Shown here: positions 25,451 to 39,118 of the stretch, one piece after another
Layout of the letters: the number at the start of each line of letters is the position of its first letter
How positions within the stretch are numbered: position 1 is the stretch's first letter
Origin: Heterotrichella gracilis
Taxonomy: Eukaryota; Sar; Xanthophyceae; Tribonematales; Xanthonemataceae
Assembly: GCA_032358255.1 (NCBI GenBank)
Contig: JAULBX010025076.1
Coordinates: 1-64,000, forward strand
Length of the DNA stretch: 64,000 nt
Direction: 5' to 3'
Position numbers and translations under genes: made by a program
Notes under the pieces: generated by a model
The model's database searches: none
What the model was told of the DNA's origin: nothing
The model's input: only the letters and a program-made list of their open reading frames with translations

Positions 25451-26567
25451 CGTGACATTGGTGTACACATTTTATTTGTGGCAAATTAAAGTTAGCATAT
25501 GAAATTTGGGGGCTTAAAGGGCTGTGTCTGTGACGCATGGCATGCCGTAGACAATGCTAGCAGCAACTTTGTACCATGTGCTGTTTTTCAGTATTGCATA
25601 CATGTGTCAATGGAAGGTAACTAAATACTGGCTGCTAATTTGGTAATGTCCGAGGTGTTGACAACAGATATGCTTGTGTGTAGGGTATGTACACGCCTGC
25701 GCCTCAGCCAGTAGCCACCCCAGCCACCCACACGTACCACGCACCACACACTGCCCACCCAGCGGGCCAAGGCAGCTGAAGTTTGGCTACTATTTGTCCA
25801 TCAGCAAGATGCTGAGGCTGGACAGCATTTTGAAGCATACATTTGACCAGTTATTTACCTTAGTGTCATGTGCTGGCATGCATTTGCGCTACAGCAATTA
25901 TTACAGTAACTTCAGTACCTGCCGTGCTAGCAATGCAAGATCTGTTTACTAGCCAATATTCCCTACAGCAAACATTATTGCACCCTACATAATTTTCTAT
26001 GTCAAACTACAATCAGCATGTTACCTCTCACTTTCAACTTGTCATACGCGTGACAAATAGTTTTGCAGTTTTCTTCAAACTTTGCAAATAAATTGTAAAC
26101 CACTTTTCCGCTTCGTCTGTTCATAATCCTGAAATTTTCATCTCTGTAACCAACAATTCTGATTGCAACTTTTAGCTGTTTACGAGACATGTGATCATAA
26201 ACAACTGTAGTATTTCTCATGCGTGTCTATGATATCACCGCTGCTGTTCCCTCTTTTGGCTACATTTAAGCATTCAAGCCGGCACTTGATAACCCCCTGC
26301 TCCTCTGCTGCGGAATCTGCTCATAAAAAGGCTTTCAAATCTACACACAGCATCCATCCTTCCTCACCCCCCCACAGTGACTGAACAAATTTGCTCTACT
26401 CACTCCCAGCTTCTGATCCATCAAACCTCCTAATAGAATAGTATACAAGCCTTGCTGCATGGACGCACAAAACCAGCCTGCACTGCAGATGACCTCGGCT
26501 TCCATATTTCCATGAACCTGGCCACCTGCCCAGGCAATTGCCACAGAACAAATCGCTTTAATTTGAT
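25451..26567. other. spacer between convergent 3' ends
   Basis: Holds the 3' untranslated regions of the coiled-coil gene and of caleosin. It is A/T-richer than the flanking exons. No further gene is supported. Confidence 0.6.
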
Positions 26568-29305
26568 TCACTCCCCCTTGTTCTTGCCCATGCGCTTGGC
26601 CTCAGCCTTCCGCTCCGCCTGCTCCGCCTTCTTGTAGAACAACGATCCGTCGAACATATCGCGCACTGACTCCTTGCGCAGCACTCCATCCTCGGCCGCC
26701 AACAGGAAAGTCATGCTCCACTCCAGGAAGGCGGCGGTGGAGCCGAAGGCGTCAAGCAGGTTCTTGTTGCCCTTGACCTGGGAGGGGTGAAGCGAAGGCA
26801 ATGGTCAGAAATAGTAATTGTGAGCAAAGAAACAAACATTGAAGTATCCAATTCAAAATTCGTGACAAACAGCTGTATAACTTGCGACACCATCTATCAG
26901 GTTGCACCAGCCCATCGCAGTGGTTCACCCAATCCTACAATCCTTGATCAAAATTCTAGCTAAATAAGATGCTCTACGTCATAAGCGCATAATCATTGTG
27001 GCCTGTCAAACATCGTGGTGCGCACACACCATTGCAGCCCTAAGCCTTACCATGGTCATCAGCTCGTTCCACGTCAGCCCCCCCTTGCCATCCTTGTCAT
27101 ACTTTGTGAAGATCTCCTCAAACTTCTGAGGCACAAACCTGCCCTCGGTGTCGTAGGTCTCAGTGTCAGAGCCACTGCAAGCCACAAAACGCGATTAATA
27201 TGTGACTTTCCAATCGTCCTTTTTGTAAAATGCCGCATTCTGCTGCAGACCATCCTCAATATGCGACATACAAATGCCCAATGTGAAGTGCACTTCCTCA
27301 TTGCGCCACGGTGGGTGATCTGCAAGAGATATAAACAGGCCAGCTACTGCAGAATACTGTCACTCTAGTGCTGCAACAACGTGCAACAATTGATTTTAAC
27401 TGCCGCATGCCCCTATGCAACAACCTTGCAAAAGCACTTTCATCTTCAGGTGCGTGCGCAACTGCATTGTGCATCAGCAGCAGTCCCGTCCTTGGTCAAC
27501 AGGGGTATGGCAATGCAGTTGTGCTCAGCCAATCAATCCTTGAACTGCCCTGAAATTCTACACTTGGAGAAGTCTACACCCAAAACTTTCAGGCATGTAC
27601 TCACTGCTTGGCCTTGTGTATCTTGTTGATGTAGATCGGGAAGCGGAAGTCAGGCTTCCAGGAGGGGAGTGTGGGCCAGGACATTGCGCTGTGGATGACT
27701 GGCCCAGACAGCACTGAGATGACTCGGTTGTAGCCCAAGCGCCTGAAGCCCTGTCATGCACACAATCCATCAGCTATCTGTAACGCAGCAGTATTTAGTG
27801 ATTAAAATACTCTCCCAGTACAGCCAGATCTGCAGCCAGCTTGCGTCACCCAATTCAATTTTAGCAGTCCTTGTCCCATGTGCTTACAATACAAATTATG
27901 ATACCTCATTGCAACAATACGCAAACAGTAGTATAATGCAGTCAACATCACTGGCACCCAGGCCAGTAAGCCAATGTTGCTCGAAATAAATTTCACTGTT
28001 TAACTGTGACTACGTGGTGCAGTATACTGTACTAATCTATCACCTCGCTGGTGTCCCAGGGGTAGATGATGCCATCCCCATCGGTGTCGAAGAAATCAAT
28101 GTGCTGCTGCATCACGCTCTTTGATTCCCTGCCCTCGGATCCGCCCACCCCCTGGGGATGCTCACGGTCCACGGTGATATTGGCGCGGGGGACACCTGGG
28201 ACAGAAAATGGCCATCGAGACATAAAAAGCTGAAATGAACATTCAAACCTTATAATGAACTGGGTGACTGCTGCTGCAATTTGTGCTGTGTGTTGTGCAG
28301 CGCTATCAACCAAGTTCCTGATCACGCGGCATGTCAAGTGGCATCTGATGCAGGCTGCACCATGTCGCATGCATGCACGCATGCATGCAGCAATGCTTAC
28401 TAGTCTAGGATTTGACAACGTATATGGTCAACAGCAGAACAGGGTGCCTTCCTAGAGAGAACGCAGACTGCATGCCATGGCCATGCTGCAGATTTGTCAA
28501 GCACTTCACATGCCATGGGCTTCATGCGTAATAAGCCACCCTTGCATAATTCTCTCACTTTCACAACTGGCCAGCACATTTGACTCTAGTACACAGGATG
28601 GTGCAGCCTTGGCAGCCTCGACACCCTACCTGCGTTTGGAATGTGCTGATCCAGATCCACAGGCACTGGCCGCTCCTGGGTGACAGGGAGGCTATCGAGC
28701 TGGGTCACAATCTCATGACCCCCTTCCTGCGCATCCTGTGGCGCCGGTCGCTGGTCCAGCACCCCGACTGCCCCGCCCTTCTGCTGCGCGTCATTCTGGA
28801 AAGGTGATGGCTCGCCAGCTGGCGGTGCCTCACGCTGGGTGATGGCACTTGCTCCGTGCCTTGCAGAAGCGTAACAAAATTATAAATAATTTATAAGGAA
28901 TTTATAAGAATTTTAATTCTTTTAAGAAATCGCGCATTGAATGATGAGGAGTAAGCTAAGATCCCCTCAACAATGAAAACTCCAGAAGTATACTCATTAA
29001 AATTTACACTCCCGCGCCCACTATATCCCTCCCACCAAAGCACGATGAATTGAATTTCCATACCTTCCAGCTGAGTCCTTGTTGCCGTTAGTGTTACCCT
29101 TGCCTGGGGTTTGTTGCCCTGCCTCAGCCCTGGCCACCCCCTTGAAGCTCCTGAGGCGGGGGCTGGATGTGGGGCTGCCAAGGCTTGCTGGAATGCCAAA
29201 TATAGAGTGTATGCGCTGTGCCCTTGATGGTGTTAGTGTGCTGGTCATTCTGGCACTTGGTGCTGTCTGCCTGAGGCAGCTGGGTGCACCCGACACCGAC
29301 ATCAT
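26568..29305 (-). CDS. caleosin / lipid-body peroxygenase (about 367 aa)
   Basis: Six minus-strand exons join in phase: 29064-29305, 28630-28859, 28044-28195, 27605-27750, 27051-27174 and 26568-26777 (TGA). Caleosin signatures appear in order. An EF-hand lies inside HIDFFDTDGDGIIYPWDT (about residues 189-206). A proline-knot region follows (PTLPSWKPDFRFP), then YINKIHKAKHGSDTETYDTEG, then the C-terminal LTWNELMTM and GSLFYKK. The two histidines that ligate haem in plant peroxygenases are present, in QQHIDFF and in KAKHGSD. Family members sit in the lipid-droplet monolayer and use Ca2+ and haem to transfer oxygen from fatty-acid hydroperoxides. An N-terminal extension of about 150 residues, Ser/Arg-rich at first and then Gln/Pro-rich, precedes the core. 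It could be a targeting sequence or a linker. An in-frame start 13 codons upstream (29344) is not excluded. The gene is divergent from the MAP kinase gene. Confidence 0.9.
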
Positions 29306-30774
29306 TGGACCTATTTTATTTTGACTGCAGTTTGGTGCAAGCAATAGACGCTGTGGTCAAACTGTCAACTGTCAACACAACAGGGGTTGTAACTCTTATA
29401 AGGTTGCAGCTTGCACGGCTCCAACGAGAAGCAGTGAGTGGGCAACGACTTCGTGGGCAGTTGATTGACTTCAAGAAGGGGCAATGTGTATCCACAACTG
29501 AGTTTCAAAACGGTGTGATGAGGTCGCTATAGTGTACTGACAGTCTTACCCGACGGGAGAAGTTTATGCTCCTGCTACCACCTGCGTTTCTCAACGAGTA
29601 GATCTGGGCTGAGGTCCACGGTCGCCAAGCCTGCACCACTTGTTTGGGCTCTAGTTGCCCTCTCTATGCGTTGCATCTGCGTCGAAGCCTCGGCTTTTAA
29701 CCCCACATGCCTTGCAGGGGGGATCGCGTGATCAGGTGCATCGCAATTTCGGCGTCCACGTGCCATTGGCGGCGGGGAGGCGGGATGGATGCGGGGCTGG
29801 CGGCGGAAAGCGATTTACGCTGATCGGATCAACTTGGATCAAGTGATCATGATTAGCGGCACTTGGGCGTTCGCAACCTGTCGCCCCCTCTTGACACACC
29901 TTGCGCATATAGCAGTCTGCTGTCGTGCTCCTCGAGGGTCATACTTCCAGCTTGTGCAAGGTTCAACGTGGTTGTTGTCGCCTCGACGCAGCTTTGAGTA
30001 CAAGAGACTCTTGCGCTAGGCTCGATTTTGAAATTCAATTTACCACAAGCCTAGGGACAAGCCGGTCCTGGATATTCAGCGCTTTTCAGGATGGCAACAG
30101 GGCTGAACTTCACCGTGGTTGAAACAGACGTGCAGCTGGGCAGCCTTCCGTCCTTCCACAGCAAAGTCAGCACACACACAAGTGTCACTGGCACAGTCAC
30201 GGTAGCAGCAAAACACCCGGTGATGGGCCTGACAAAGGTAGCTGGAATCACTGATGTCATGATCAACACCCAGCAGGTGACAGGCGCTGACAGGTACCTC
30301 AGCAGGGTACAAGCGCGCAAGGGTGGGGTACCCGGGAAGAGCGAGGAGGCTGATTGGGGGGTTGGAGCTGACAGTGTCAGTGTGAGCGCCCACAAGTTCA
30401 TCAGGCTGCGCTGTGTCAGATACCTGGTGAGGGGCCTCGCGACGTGGTGCCGATGTAGGGCAGGAGGATGACACAAAGAGATTGCCACTGGGACTGATGT
30501 AGTGCCCGGGAAATGTATGAATGTCATGACCACGGGAGGTTCACATTGGTTGCTTACCGAATTGGCCGCGCCATCCTTAGCCATGCCAATACAATTGCCT
30601 AAGCCAATTTGACACCGGCGCACACATGCTCATGCTGTAAATTTACCTAAGTTTATGCCGTGACCATTCCTCCAACTGTCGTCTTTCATCGTGCAAAAGC
30701 ATGCAGTATTTGCCTCATGCAACCCACGCAGAACCCGTGTCTTGCACCCAGACTCAACCCCACATGCCCTGCAG
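29306..30774. other. spacer between divergent caleosin and MAP kinase genes
   Basis: Contains both promoters and the missing N-terminal exon(s) of the kinase. A plus-strand ATG segment at 30091-30237, with an in-phase GTAGCT donor, could be a first exon of the kinase (MATGLNFTVVETDV…). Its sequence is not typical of kinase N-termini, so it is not annotated as coding. Confidence 0.4.
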
Positions 30775-33157
<2,383 letters not shown>

Positions 33158-34342
33158 TTGGTTAATTAATCTCGAGTCGAATGAACTTCAAATTCTGGCC
33201 AACTCTCAAGTATTCATTGCTCTATATTGCTGATGGCAGGGCACAATTCTAACCCCAGGACCTGAGCTGTGGGGTCCCCGACTGTGCTTGCTGTATATTT
33301 CGGCACATTGTTTTATTTGACGCATGCTGACCAATTTGGAGACTGTTTAATTTGTTTCGAGAATTTTGCCTGCCCTTCAATGTTCATTTTTTCACTATAC
33401 TAATTAATTTCTTTTTGTTGGTTCACAATCTCTGTTGAAGCAAATTGTTTTACGTGTATGCAAAGTACGCATGCGTCCAACATACATAACAACACCCCTT
33501 TTGCGTTACCAGCTGTAATAACAAACAAACAAACAAATGGCATTCTTAGCCGTAATAACACTGTACACAAGAAATAAAACAAGAGCCAAACTATTCAGGC
33601 AGTGGAGCACTATGTATAGCACTTCTTGGCCTGAAAACGCAGTCAGGGAACTTGTCCATTTTCTAAGGACAAATCGTTGGGTAGTATGCATCGACCAGCC
33701 AAATAAATTGAAGTTGCCAAGGCCAAACATTAGCAGCAGGAATTTGCCGCAAGGTAATCCCGATAATTCATACATATTTATACATATTTCCATTCATGGA
33801 GGCGCAAGGCTCCAGCAAGGTAATGGTGACCATTTTCAGAGATGGGTCGTGTACTTCAAAGAAGGGGCTTAGTCAAAAGTCCTAGTGGGTCAGCACTGTT
33901 TGGTCAAATATGAAGGCTGCTCTGAGTATAAATAGCAAATAGCCCGGCACACTCAGTGACAGTGGTGAGTCGTGTTTCATGGCGCACTCAGCCCTAGCCT
34001 TTGCAAATGTGGGCGCACTTCAGTACACGTATCGTGTGTGTAGACCCAGGCACCATGCCAAGCCACTTGGTAAGATGTCACATCAGTGCGCAAAGAGGGG
34101 GCACGTCGACTCAAATCCAGATTCAGGCTGTGATCATAGGAATTGCTGGAGATGGATTACATTTGAGCTGCAATTGCGCATTGCGCCGAGATCACAAACT
34201 CATTGCCATGTCAATAAATAGTGCACATAAATATACTGTCAAGTGGGCCAAACTAGCCAAATGCTCAGTGCGCGCAAGGTACAAACTGAAACTCCAATCC
34301 CCAAAATCCTACACTAGGGTTCTGCATGTCAGGGCTGTGCGC
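33158..34342. other. spacer between convergent MAP kinase and fasciclin genes
   Basis: Mostly A/T-rich 3' flanking sequence. A TATAAAT at 33927-33933 lies 46 bp before an ATG at 33979 that opens an 80-codon frame with no recognisable features. It is too weak to call a gene. Confidence 0.45.
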
Positions 34343-36370
34343 CTAGTTCTGCACCCTCATGTCGGGGATGAGCACTGTGTCGATCACATGCACCATGGCG
34401 GCGCATGCGGGCATGTCAGCGCCGATGACCTTGGCCGCTGAGCCGCCGCTGGGCACCACCACCATCTGGAAGCTGCGGCCTCTGCTCATGAGGTTGTACA
34501 CTGAGCGCTTGTCGATCTGCAGGGGCCGGGGAGCAGGTCAGTATACATCCATTCTAGTACCGTAATTTGATGTAGATACATATAAAGCAATCATGTGGGC
34601 AATTGCCTGGCTGCATTTAATCATGAAGCACACACTGAAGTATGCACGCATGTGACAAGTGGTAGGTGAGAGTGCAGGAGTGGCCGAATGCACAGACACT
34701 ACGTCACCCGGCATGAAGTGGTGCAGCAACCCCACAGTCAGCCCAGCAGGCGAGTCACAGGGGGGTTAACTCACCGTGAGGCTCTGTCCCTCCAGCAGTG
34801 TGTCAAGCTTGCCACCCACTGGCAGCTGAGTGGAGTTGAGGGCTGCACCGGGGACGACGTGGTAGGACAGCACCTGCACGAAGGGAGGGGGCGCGCATGT
34901 GAGAACCTAATGGGTAAATTGTGAGCAGTAAAGAAGGCTTGCAAGCATGTAGTCCATATGTCAAGCTGACCATGGATGACGAAGACCTTGTTGTATTTAA
35001 TATCACGCAGATATCCATGACCTACAGCTTACAATTGAAAGCAACCCATTCCATTGCAAATCCATTGCCAGCTTGGAGTGGCTTGGTTAGCTTAATGCGC
35101 ACAAATGGTCGGATTGATCATTGACTTTATGATAACTGCATACATACAAAATAGCAACTGCAGGGATCACTCACCGTCTGGAGCAGGTCCTTGTTTGACA
35201 GCAGGGCCTGTGGTGTGGTCCTCAGCTGGGCAATGAGCTGTTGGAATGCTGCGTCAGTGGGTGCAAACACTGTGGCGATGGTGGAGGGGTCGCTCAGGGG
35301 GGTGAGTACCGCGGAGCCAACAGCCTGCAGCGAGTAAAAGAATGGAATTAAAAACATGATCATCAATACAAGCTTTAAGATTTACAATCAATAGAAATAA
35401 TTGTGGCCGCTGTATTGCAAAACACTTTAAAGACCAGCGTCACAATGTCATGGCATGCGTAAGCAAAGGCATTGTACGGGTTGCATCCATGCATGGTCCA
35501 TGGTCCATGTATGTTCCCTGGTAATACAACAATGTAATGATTCATGTGCACAGCGTGTGCAATTGCTCCCCCCTCACCTGTGCGGCCTGGGCCAGGATGG
35601 TGAAGTTGGGCGAGGAGGTGATCATCTGGGCGATGGTCATGCAGGCCTGGCCATCAGACTTGATGACGCGGGGACCAGAGATCTCCACGCGGGGACCGGA
35701 GACAATTACCTTGGGGGCTGCTGCTGGTGGTGGTGGTGGTGGTGGGGAGGCGCTGAGCTTGGCGGCAGGCTTCTCCTCTGCATGGTGGGGAGGGGTGCGT
35801 TAGGCCTTTGACACCATAATATGTATGCAAATAAAAATGATCACTTGACCATCCTTGGCGCAAACGCTTCTGATGGTAAACAGGTGCCTGGGCATTTAGG
35901 ACATGGGTGAACTGCGGCACTCATGGTTGAAAGCTATGGTGTGTTGCACTCACCGCACTCTGGGTGGATCTTGCCCATGATTGGGTGCATGCACTTGAGC
36001 TTGGTCACCTTGTCCATGAGCTTACCGCCCACCTGGTCAAAGGTGTAGGTAGTGCTGTTGGCGCCTGCGGGGTTGGGGGTTGGGGTGGGGTTCAATACAT
36101 GGGTTGCGTTCAAGGGGCCATGACTCAAGGAGCCTGGGACCAACTTTCTTGAAGTCACCGGTGCATGTATCCATCACAAGCAGGCAATGCCATGCACCAG
36201 TTGCATGCATGTCGTGCCCCCAATCACTGTTGGCAAAGCATGCACCCATATGTACATGGATGTGTAGATGCATACACAAGCTTACCGTGGGCTACCGCCA
36301 GGCAGCAGGCCGTCAAGGCCAGGAACATGCTCAGGCGACCACCAAAGCGCATCACTCGTGGGCGAGCCAT
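34343..36370 (-). CDS. secreted single-domain fasciclin (FAS1) protein (272 aa)
   Basis: Six minus-strand exons join in phase: 36286-36370, 35954-36064, 35578-35777, 35175-35324, 34775-34873 and 34343-34516 (TAG). Exon 1 codes a signal peptide (basic start, then SMFLALTACCLAVAHG). A cysteine-containing segment follows, then a run of seven prolines (ASPPPPPPPAAAPK, about residues 75-88), then one FAS1 domain. FAS1 marks are TILAQAAQ, the H1 box VFAPTDAAFQQL, the H2 region VLSYHVVPGAALNSTQL, and the terminal AAMVHVIDTVLIP. FAS1 proteins are extracellular adhesion or wall proteins; the proline run resembles wall-glycoprotein linkers. A TATAAAA at 36498-36504 lies 128 bp before the ATG. The next gene upstream is a second FAS1 protein transcribed the other way. 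Confidence 0.9.
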
Positions 36371-36497
36371 GGTCACGGTGACTGATATCCGAACACTTGC
36401 ACAGGTGTAGTAGAAGCAAGAGAGGCAGACTAGGCTCAAGTTGGGAGTTGGAATTGTTTTCTCGATTTTGATGGTGAATGCAACATGCAGTGCACGC

Positions 36498-36504
36498 TTT
36501 TATA
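36498..36504 (-). promoter_or_regulatory. TATA box of the minus-strand fasciclin gene
   Basis: TATAAAA on the minus strand, 128 bp upstream of the ATG at 36370. Confidence 0.5.
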
Positions 36505-37120
36505 GGTCTAAAAAACTTGCGTGCAACAAGCAGCAAAAGTGGACGTAGTGGGGAGCAGTAGCGGAGTCGCACCAGCAAGGCCGTGCTGCGAGGGTCGGCC
36601 GCGCCACCGCCGGCGACTGACGATGTCGCGCGTCGCCATGCCGGCAGCAACGAGTGGCTGGTGCAAGTGAGGCGTTGTGTCTGCGCTACGAACGTGCATG
36701 AGGTGGCACTAGCAGCGACAGGACTGACTGCGCGCGCGACGCATGTCATCACCCGGGGTTGAAATCGCCCGCGTGATCGCCCAATATTGCACGAAATATG
36801 GCCATGCATGGAAGGAGCATGTCCACAGTGGCATCTACTACGGCCGTTTGTGTGTTCTTCACCCCGTAAAAGCACCGTGCTGCTGCCAAGGTGATGATAA
36901 GGTGGTGCAAGGCTGCTGCTGGGGTGGTGCCTCAAGAGTTTGCTTCAGTGGCCCTCATCATAGAGCCAGTGGCCCGAGCACCTCAGTTGCAACTTAATCT
37001 GCCATGACATCAATGATAGCATTGCCATGCCACTATGATAGCGTCCAGGATCAGTGCCAGCTGGATGCATCTATTAGCTGCTGGGACATATGGCCCTGCA
37101 GCCTGCCACGCCTAATGGTA

Positions 37121-37140
37121 TAGGGTTTAGGGTTTAGGGT
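37121..37140. repeat. TTTAGGG telomere-like tract
   Basis: Nearly three perfect units (TAGGGTTTAGGGTTTAGGGT). Two shorter copies follow within 350 bp. Confidence 0.8.
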
Positions 37141-37634
37141 TCTGATTACCAGCACTGGGCGGGGATATTATCAACTGATTGGTGCCACAAACACTGAGAA
37201 AGGCTTCTGTGCACCCTTCCCTTGCCACCCTGCAGAGCTGCCTAAGATCTGGATACAAAGGGGTCCATAATGACCACCACCCCTGGCAGACCCCTGCCAG
37301 TGGGTCGTGAGTGGTGTGAGTGCACAGTCAGGTTTTAGGCCTGGGTGCATGTGGTGCGCACCATGCCCATCTAGGGTTTAGGGTTTTTAAGGATATGTCC
37401 CATATGCATCAAGGATCAGGGTGGCGCACACATCATGCCTGTGTTAGGTTTGAGGGTTTAGGGTTTAGGATGTCTGTGGTGCAAATTGCATTTGAAACTA
37501 GTTAACGGGTGATTGTAAATTTAGGGTGTGCATTGCACAGTGCGTTTGGTTGGGGCTACCTCATTGGTTTGTCAAAAATTGGTGGCTGCATGGTACCTTC
37601 CACCACTGGTGATCATGCCGCCAAGGGTGACACC

Positions 37635-37775
37635 CTGATCAATACCAAGGGGTATATATAACAGCATGATAGGGGGGGACATCCTACTAATCCCACTGCG
37701 TTAGAGGGGGGACATCCCACTGTCTTACTGGGGGAGACATCCCACTGCCTTTTCTCATTTTATACCCCTTGATCA
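37635..37775. repeat. short tandem array flanked by inverted repeats
   Basis: Three copies of a unit containing GGGGGACATCC(C/T)ACTG lie between TGATCAATACCAAGGGGTATA on the left and TATACCCCTTGATCA on the right. The right end is the reverse complement of the left apart from a 6-base insertion. It resembles a small MITE-like element. Confidence 0.55.
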
Positions 37776-38927
37776 TACGCCCTCAGGAATGCGCCCTGTG
37801 CATCATGATGGTACCCGTGGGATTGTCAACATACCCGGTACTGTTACCACATATAATATGATTTTAGAAAGAAGCCACTGGTTGAGGCGGGCGTCATCAA
37901 AGGATTTCCGGTAGGCACTCCCATTCCATGGCATGCCATACGGCAGTGTGACATGGGGAACAGGTGTGCGGTTCTGCAGTACTCTGTGGAATGGCGTATG
38001 GAGGCTCTCTCAGAGACAGTGGTAGGTGAAGCAGCTGTGTGCTGTGGGAAGAAGAAATAACATGTGGAAAAGCCTGCTATGCAGCAGGCTTTACTCCTTG
38101 GTCAACCCTAAAGTTTGGGGTAATTGTTGCTTTGTTGGCCTGAGAGAAAAAATAACAGAGCAGCCTGTAATCCCTGACCCTGAAGGGTTTAGGGTAATTG
38201 TTGCCAAGGCACTGAAAAGAAAAGGCGCGCAACGCCAAAGGCATGAATAAAGCAGTGCATAGCACGTCATCTTTACCAGATGCAGCTTGGATGTGCAAGC
38301 TCAAATTCCTGGTGACAAGTACAGGTTACAGGCTGTGCCAATCAGGACATGGTGTATTCACAGGTGGTGGTATGGGACGATGGACACAGGGGGATTGCGA
38401 GACTTATAATTGCTGAGCGTGGAGGACCTGGTAGGTCTTTGTACTTAGCAGCTAGTTTCTCGATAAAGCCTGCTTGTGCCCAGAAATGTAGTCTAACAGA
38501 TATTTGGATGCATGAGACCCTTCAGGATCAAGAAGAGCGATTGGTTACACTAGGCAGGCTCAGCCAGTACAGTAGTGCCAGCCTGAGGTCAAGTGGATAT
38601 CATGCATCTGCACATCCTCCTGCTCGTAAGGGCACCACACTCGCCGAGTGGCACGGCATCTGCTCGGCACAGTCGACACACGTGACTGAGTGGCCAAACA
38701 TAGCCCGGCAGCATGCTAACCATGGACGGATTTTGCTAGGGTTGATCACGAGATTGCAAAACCCTAGGGGTGCGATCGCGATGATCCCCTTCGCGGAGCC
38801 TGTCATATTCGCGGCACTGTACTGCTCGCCCGGCCCGACCTGCGACTTGCCCCGTACGCGGGTCGGCGTGCTTGCGACATCTCGCGACTGCACTGCCAGC
38901 ACTGGGCCATTTGATACCGCGCTTGCA

Positions 38928-38933
38928 TATAAA
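38928..38933 (+). promoter_or_regulatory. TATA box of the plus-strand fasciclin gene
   Basis: TATAAA within GCATATAAACG, 186 bp upstream of the ATG at 39119. Confidence 0.45.
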
Positions 38934-39118
38934 CGCAGCAACTCGAGGTGCAAACGTATTACAACAGCAACAGGTCTTCCAATACACTTACTTACTCGAG
39001 AACCAACACCTCCACACAAGTGCCTGGCAATTTGCTTCAGCTACAGCTTAAAGTACATACGTACACAATAAGCAGCTGCCATTCCCACAGTCATTTTCCT
39101 CAAATTTAAATCAATCAA

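Larger units (their letters stand above)
36371..39118. other. 2.7 kb spacer between divergent fasciclin genes
   Basis: Contains both FAS1 promoters, several TTTAGGG tracts (37121-37140, about 37370-37387, about 37452-37470), a short tandem array flanked by inverted repeats (37635-37775) and a small hairpin (38069-38092). A 240-codon open frame at 38349-39071 covers the plus-strand promoter region and has no recognisable protein features, so it is not called. Confidence 0.6.

Noticed and set aside
30091-30471. 126-codon frame (MATGLNFTVVETDV…) as an independent gene
   Set aside because: No recognisable features. At best its first 49 codons are a 5' exon of the MAP kinase, which could not be shown.
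34001-34441. 146-codon plus-strand frame over the end of the minus-strand fasciclin gene
   Set aside because: It is a mirror of the fasciclin last exon on the opposite strand; the fasciclin motifs and splice phases fit the minus strand.
38349-39071. 240-codon open frame ahead of the plus-strand fasciclin gene
   Set aside because: It covers the likely promoter including the TATA box, has no domain-like pattern, and has the mixed composition of non-coding DNA.
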